Assembly (NCBI GenBank): GCA_013423325.1
Contig: BLJB01000069.1
Span: 62,001-126,000, forward strand
From: Usnea hakonensis
Taxonomy: Eukaryota > Ascomycota > Lecanoromycetes > Lecanorales > Parmeliaceae
Direction of reading: 5' to 3'
DNA: 64,000 nt
Both the position numbers and the translations under genes were made by a program. Shown one piece after another: positions 58,903-64,000 of the stretch (its first letter is position 1; each line of letters starts with the position of its first letter). The notes beneath the pieces were generated by a model, which was not told where the DNA came from, made no database searches, and worked only from the letters and a program-made list of their open reading frames with translations.

Positions 58903-60598
58903 TCAGGTGTGCTTCCTCCTACGAACGATCATTGTGGCAGTATCAGAAGGGATGATAGCATCCCCCAAGACATAGTTCGAAGGGCGCTGCGCCATATGCT
59001 GAATCTCATAGTTCATGGTGATATAGGCGAGCATTAGCTTGAGGTGATGAGCTGCAAGCCAACGACCAGGAGTGCTAGCTATCAGCACATTTATCAAATC
59101 GATGATGAATACTCTGCATCTGAGAAGCACGCACCATGCATGTTTTCCATAACCAAAGCTCAGAAATATATCACTCGTTGTTACCAGAGCCTGATTCTTG
59201 CGGTAAATCGAAGCCTTTTCCGTCAAAGCCTCTTTGTCAGCCTCCGTAAGTTCATTGTCTTGCTTCTTCGCAAACCGGAATGGGTCATATATCTCCGGCT
59301 TGGGGTAGAATCGACTATCATGGTGCAGATCGACAGCATCGGCGCACATCCATGCGCCTTTTGGAATAAAATGTCCGCTTGGCAGCGTGATTCCATTATC
59401 TGCTATGACTTCGCGGACGACGGATCGAGCGATTATAGGATTCTTGCGGAGGCTCTCCCGGATAGTGCTGTCTGCAAGTGACAATTTCAGAATCGAGGCA
59501 GGATTAGTCCAATCATCTACATTTTTGAACACCTCAGTGACTTCTTCGTGGAGCTGTCCCCAGAACTTTGCATCGTGATCGGAGCTCACGAGGTCGAGCA
59601 TGGTGTTCGTGGCTGTCAAGACCGTGGTAGGGATTGCGGCGAGTGACTTACGCAGGGTATCAGCTTTTAAGGCAACGAAGAAGAAATTTTGGCTTTGACA
59701 GAGCTGAGCCGTCAAAGAGTCGTAAGATGACTTACGAGGATCAACATGAATACGGCTAACTGTTCCGGAGATGTGGCCACGGTCTCAGGGCTTCCAATTG
59801 AGGCCTGGGTCGCCCACGTAATGAGATCATCTGGCGCTTCGAACCTGAACGAGGGATCGTCTCTCATGCGTTTGAGGTTAGCCATACGATCGCAAATCAC
59901 AGGTACGAGGAATGTGAAGGCTTTTCGCCGGTAGTAGTAGATCGGCAATGCCCCAAGATATCCGAAGAAAGCCTTCAGTATCCATGGCATCTGAGCTATT
60001 ATGATAGCAGCGCCGCCCAACCAGTTTGAGAATGCAATCGTAGAGGAGACATACTTCCACCTGATGCAACCTATCTGGTTAGAAGGGTTTCCTGGATGCA
60101 GAATGTTCGCTAGGGGAAAAAAGGCTCGTCACATAAAGTAGCCTGAGCAGTCGGAAGCGCTTTCGCGACTCGAGTCGTGATACCCTGCGGAAAAAGAAAC
60201 TAAGAGCAACAGGTACCTCTGTCTTTATAGCGGAGAAAACATCATCGGGCTTGTCGCACATCCACGATACGTGCTCTTGAGGTATCATTACAACGGGGCG
60301 AAACCCGGGATGTGGCATCACACAGGGCAGACCTTTTCGATTGAACTACCCCAAGACCATCAGTAGAGTTAAGAGTGGGAGCTTGGACTTCAGGAACCTG
60401 ATCGTAGCCAATCTTGAGGGTGCGCAAGCCAGCCGTCAGCTCACGAATGCAAGCTCTCGTCTTTGAGAAGACACCTTTGCGGAGACCGGCCCATGGCACT
60501 GACGGCGGCACTTTGCTCGTCGCTACTCGCGAGTGGACGAAGAATGTTAAGGTGATTAGCGATACCAATATGGTGCCACCGCTAAAGACTGTGGCCAT
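58903..60598 (-). CDS. Cytochrome P450, probably missing an internal segment
   Basis: Minus-strand exons with good support: 60598-60398, 60345-60217, one ending at 59736, 59646-59135 and 59074-58903. An N-terminal membrane anchor (TILVSLITLTFFVHS) leads to VPWAGLRKGVFSKTRACIRE, HPGFRPVVMIPQEHV and KPDDVFSAIKTE. Later come the I-helix (LAAIPTTVLTATNTMLDL), ExxR (TIRESLR), the PKPEIYDPFRF region and the haem loop FGYGKHACTPGRW, whose Cys codon is split by a 60-bp intron. Between KTE (60217) and NQIGCIRWKYV (about 60080) only about 140 bp remain where fungal P450s usually have about 80-100 residues, and no frame there looks right. The gene may therefore be deleted internally and inactive. Substrate unknown; likely ER membrane. 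Confidence 0.72.
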
Positions 60599-60971
60599 GG
60601 TGTTTCTGGATATATAATCTTTTAGAGTATAACGATTACTTAATATCAGTTATATAGAGATCTTATATATAGACTAATTATTAATATATTTAGTACTATA
60701 GAGTACTAAGAAAGGAGAGTAATCATAGTCGAAATATCTATAGATCTACGAACGCCGGGTGACTAATACATGACTAATAACAGTGGAAGGCCATTCATTG
60801 GCTAATTTCCAACAACCTTCGTAGCCCGATTGACCTCCATACCTAGCTTGGTTGACATCCCTTGCTTGTCTCGGCTTCTTTCTTTACTCGTAGCTGTTGA
60901 CCAAAACACCCGTTCGAGTCCTCACGCTATGAACCTCCAGCCACAGCGTTCTTGGAGGTTACGGCAGTGAT
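60599..60971. other. Intergenic region, AT-rich part
   Basis: About 370 bp. The stretch 60605-60710 is strongly A/T-rich (TATATAGA-type words). No gene. Confidence 0.5.
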
Positions 60972-63673
60972 CTATGATCTCTTCTTCCCAAACGCAGGAA
61001 ACGCTGATGTCTTTGCTCTTCTCGCTTCACGTAATACCGTTGAGCCCAGTTCAAGGTCCGGTTCTCCATTCTGCTGTGGGAAAAGCCATTGGAAACGATT
61101 TTCTAGACTACCTTCCAGCTGTAGGTTATTGAATCAGTGAAGGATTTCCGGTTAAAAATTCGTACTACTCACAGATTTATTCCCTTTGAAGATAATCCAG
61201 ACGAGAAAGGTCCCAAGCATGGTAAACGCAGCGAAGGGGAAATACCACCAGAAAGCAGGGTTGTTTTTGAGTATATCGACATTCATACCGAAAAGACTCT
61301 AAGCAGATCAGTTAGGTGATGTTCCCCTCAGACTTTCTAATGACCTCACCGCAATGAATAACAGTGGAAGGAATATGAACTTTCGAAGTTAGCAAAGAAA
61401 AAGTTCCTGGATAGGAAGAATGAATACCGTAATCCAGCTAAGGCGCTTCATGCTCTTATTCGTCGATGTAGATCTTTGTGCTTCTCTAATGGAAGTCAAG
61501 TTAAACTCCTAGTTCCGCAATTAGGTCTATACTCTCTTAGGCGCAGTAGGAGATAATAGTACCAATTGGATCATGTTCTGAGATGACTCAGTAAGACCTC
61601 TCAAAAAGCTTTCAGCTGTCATTTGTAGTTTGATTTCTGCCCTCTCCAATTCGGGCATCTTCTTTCTCACCTCATCTAGAGGCAGTTCGTGTAACGCTCT
61701 CCACGACTCACTCTGGTACATATCTCGAAACTTTTGAAGAGTATGAATCTGTTTCGTGAGGTTTTCTCGGAAAAGTTCTAGAAGTTGGGCGTCATTCAAA
61801 AGCTCTTGGATTATTCCTGGTTCGGTACCGCTCGATCTTAAGATCCTTGCACGCTGAAGAGGATTAGTTTAGCTCAAATAACAAGAGATGTTTCGTACCA
61901 TCAATCCAAAGCGTTTCTGGAATCTTTCGAAATTCTGCTCCCAAATGCTTTGAACCTTCTTCACCAAGGGGAGAAGAAGATCAGTCGCCATTTTGGGTAT
62001 CTCAGCATATTCCGAGGTACTAAAAAAAATCCGAGATTGTAGGACGGGCTTCCACGGGTGAGAGGAATCTTCAGGGGCTTGAGCTATCATCATAATCCAC
62101 ATGATTCCCTGCCGGCTTTCAGACTCCCCGAAAGGGTTTCCATTAAGCTGGACATTTTTTGGCCACTCCTCCATATCCTCTGGCAAGGCATAGCAGGTGA
62201 AACACAAAGCACATTCAAGATAGCCTTCGCAAGATTAGCAAGTGGTTCACATGATTGTCCAGACAACATTCCCGGACACAGACCTCTTACTTACAGTCAT
62301 TTCCCAATCTTTGGCGAACAGCGTTTGGGCTTGGCGCTGTTCGTATCCGGACGGTCCAATAATTTTCCCTTACTTTGCACCACCAGCGGCAGTGGACATC
62401 GATTGCCTGTCCAGGGTACAACATAGAACCATTCGGAAGGATGCTTTTCAAAGTTAGTATGAAAGGAACATTTCATACAGACCAGAGGGAAAGCGACTCA
62501 CAAGATTCTTTTACCATTACGATGTGTATGCAAGAAATGTTCATATTCTCTCGAGGATATCCTCTCAGTCATTAAAGAGGGAGGGTGTGACAATACATAA
62601 AGATACTGTTCCAAAGGCATCTCGTCTTCGAAAAGGACCTCAGCTGACTCACCAATTTTCATCTCAATGTTGCAATCAGGACCACGGTCAGAGATACGTC
62701 GCCAGTCTGACGCGCTTATCGAGGACAAACCAGCGATGGTTTTTGGATAAAGTAAAAGGACCATATCACGGTTTTCATTGCGCATAGCCAACTGAAATGG
62801 ACTAGTGTACCCAAAGTCTTCTATATCCGGCGAAGCCCCTCTATCAAGAAGGTATTTGGCAATGGGAAACATGTCGTAATCGACCGCAACATGAAGTGGT
62901 GTTTGACCGGAATCATCCTGTGTGCCCAAATCTGCGCCCGCATTAAGTAATGCTTCCAGAAGAGCAAGATTGCGATACCCGGTAGCGATATGCAGCAGAG
63001 ACTCTCGAGCTACTGAGTTTGGTTGTACAGTGACATCCGCACCTCGTTCAAGTAATAGGTTGACCTTACCCAGGTCTGTCGCGTTTCTTGTCCCTTTCGC
63101 TGCTGCTTGAAGAGCATTGCCGAAGGGTCCACCCTGCGCATTGACATCTGCTCCGCGATCGAGCAATAGCTTTACTATACCCGGATTCCCACAACATGCG
63201 GCTGCCTGGAGAGCATTGCCATAGCCTCCACCCTGCGCATTCACATCTGCTCCCTGATCGAGCAATAGCTTTACTATATCCAGAAACCCCCGAAAAACGG
63301 CTGCTTGAAGAGCATTGCCGAAGTATCCACCCTGCGCATTCACATCTGCTCCCTGATCGAGCAATAGCTTTACTATATCCAGATTCTCATAGCGTGCGGC
63401 TACCTGGAGAGCATTGCTAAATTCACCAGCCTGCGCATTCACGTCTGCTCCGCGGTCAAGCAATAGCTTCACTAAGTCCAGCCGCTCCTCGACTACCGCT
63501 GCTTGGAGAGCATTACTATTTCGTGCATCCAAAGACTCGTCCTGTATATTCGCATCTACGCCGCTGTCAAGCAACGAATTTACCAAATCCGTATCTCCCG
63601 CGCGCACCGCTTCGATGAGACCAATCTCAACTGCTACACCCTGCGTATTCCTGTCTGCCCCACGCTCAGACAT
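60972..63673 (-). CDS. Ankyrin-repeat protein with C-terminal CorA-like Mg2+ transporter domain
   Basis: Eight minus-strand exons join in frame: 63673-62502, 62443-62295, 62224-61899, 61853-61563, 61508-61428, 61379-61350, 61298-61173 and 61118-60972, about 773 residues. The first exon codes about ten ankyrin repeats (LLLDQGADVNAQGG.FGNALQAA type), several almost identical. A middle region (FGESESRQGIMWIMMIAQAPEDSSHPW) leads to the long CorA helix (ELERAEIKLQMTAESFLRGL) and two membrane segments (FIFLPLLFIASLFGMN and FWWYFPFAAFTMLGTFLVWIIF) with the CorA GMN motif. The ankyrin-CorA combination recurs in filamentous fungi; its job is unproven, with Mg2+ flux controlled by protein binding a natural guess. 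The N-terminus may be incomplete: the frame stays open upstream to 63817 without an ATG, and the start falls inside an ankyrin-like unit. Acceptors of the AAG type are used at 62444, 62225 and 61380. Confidence 0.82.
63100..63500 (-). repeat. 99-bp ankyrin-coding tandem repeats
   Basis: Four to five 99-bp units (starting near 63103, 63202, 63301 and 63400) share long identical stretches, for example the segment coding GADVNAQGG and the one coding DIVKLLLDQ. Such identity at DNA level marks recent amplification or gene conversion. Confidence 0.88.
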
Positions 63674-64000
63674 CCTCTTAAATAAGGTCTTGTGTTTAGC
63701 CCCAGCGGCTGGCACCAAACCAGGTCTCCCTGAGCTATAAGTAATACGACTCGTAGATGACAGTACGGTAGTCTGTAGTTGTTTGTAAGCCACGGTTTTG
63801 GTATATAATATGGGCACGACTGACCTCTCTCAAGCCCGCATTGACAGATTCGCTCAGTCGAGCCGTAGGAGGTTTGCGCGAGTATAAGCTAATCCTACGT
63901 CACTCTGGATCACAGCAAGGGGCTATAGAATAGTGAAAAGTCATGGATCGCGGTTATCTTGCGTAGCTGGATGAGATGGACGACTGCTCTAGGCACTGAT
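63674..64000. other. Window edge upstream of the ankyrin-CorA gene
   Basis: About 330 bp. The minus-strand frame of the ankyrin gene stays open to about 63817 but without an ATG. A GTCAGT donor-like site near 63825 and an ACAG acceptor-like site near 63770 suggest a possible upstream exon; none was recognised before the window ends. Confidence 0.4.

Noticed and set aside
60905..60930. tRNA B-box-like sequence (CCGTTCGAGTCCTC)
   Set aside because: No matching A-box or cloverleaf can be drawn around it.
1..64000. CRISPR arrays, prokaryotic operons or phage elements
   Set aside because: The sequence is clearly fungal nuclear DNA with spliceosomal introns; no such structure is present.

Overview
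The window is nuclear DNA of a filamentous ascomycete (Pezizomycotina). Genes are dense, on both strands, and broken by short introns (about 45-150 bp) with GTAAGT-like donors and CTAAC/CTGAC-like branch sites just upstream of the acceptor. A COP9 signalosome subunit, GPI-type wall proteins, an ankyrin-CorA protein and an NB-ARC/TPR protein fit filamentous fungi and not budding yeasts. The genus cannot be told from the sequence alone. Gene models below were built by joining reading frames at splice sites; exon ends are given where the frame and family alignment agree.

Region 0-36 kb is mostly conserved housekeeping: an F-box protein, GCN1, ribosomal protein L19, the DEAH helicase PRP2, a single-pass membrane protein, a secreted Cys-containing protein, a small ABM-type protein, a VPS62-family protein, a TFIIIC triple-barrel subunit, an SR/RRM protein, a mitochondrial carrier (YPR011C-like), ribosomal protein L18, PRO2 (proline synthesis), CSN3 and the Fe-S scaffold ISU1. 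Translation, its control (GCN1), splicing, proline synthesis and mitochondrial Fe-S assembly are represented, but no shared pathway is evident.

Region 36-54 kb is accessory: a repeat-rich GPI-type surface protein, an FAD monooxygenase, a Kelch-repeat receptor-like membrane protein and a Ser/Thr-rich secreted glycoprotein, separated by long gene-poor stretches (39.8-42.4, 43.8-48.3, 50.4-51.8 and 52.8-54.1 kb).

Region 54-64 kb looks like a fast-evolving non-self-recognition or defence neighbourhood. It holds a fungal NLR-like gene (alpha/beta hydrolase, NB-ARC, TPR) that appears broken by two single-base frameshifts, a cytochrome P450 missing part of its N-terminal half, and an ankyrin-repeat/CorA-like Mg2+ transporter fusion. 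Both repeat proteins carry near-identical tandem DNA repeats.

Unusual gene structures are the second theme: an intron inside the AUG of RPL19, a 4-nt first coding exon in RPL18, a GC-AG intron in the TFIIIC gene, an apparent AT-AG intron in ISU1, and 21-nt and 30-nt exons. Two long C/G homopolymers (with an N gap at one) mark doubtful assembly. No tRNA, rRNA, CRISPR or intact transposon was recognised.
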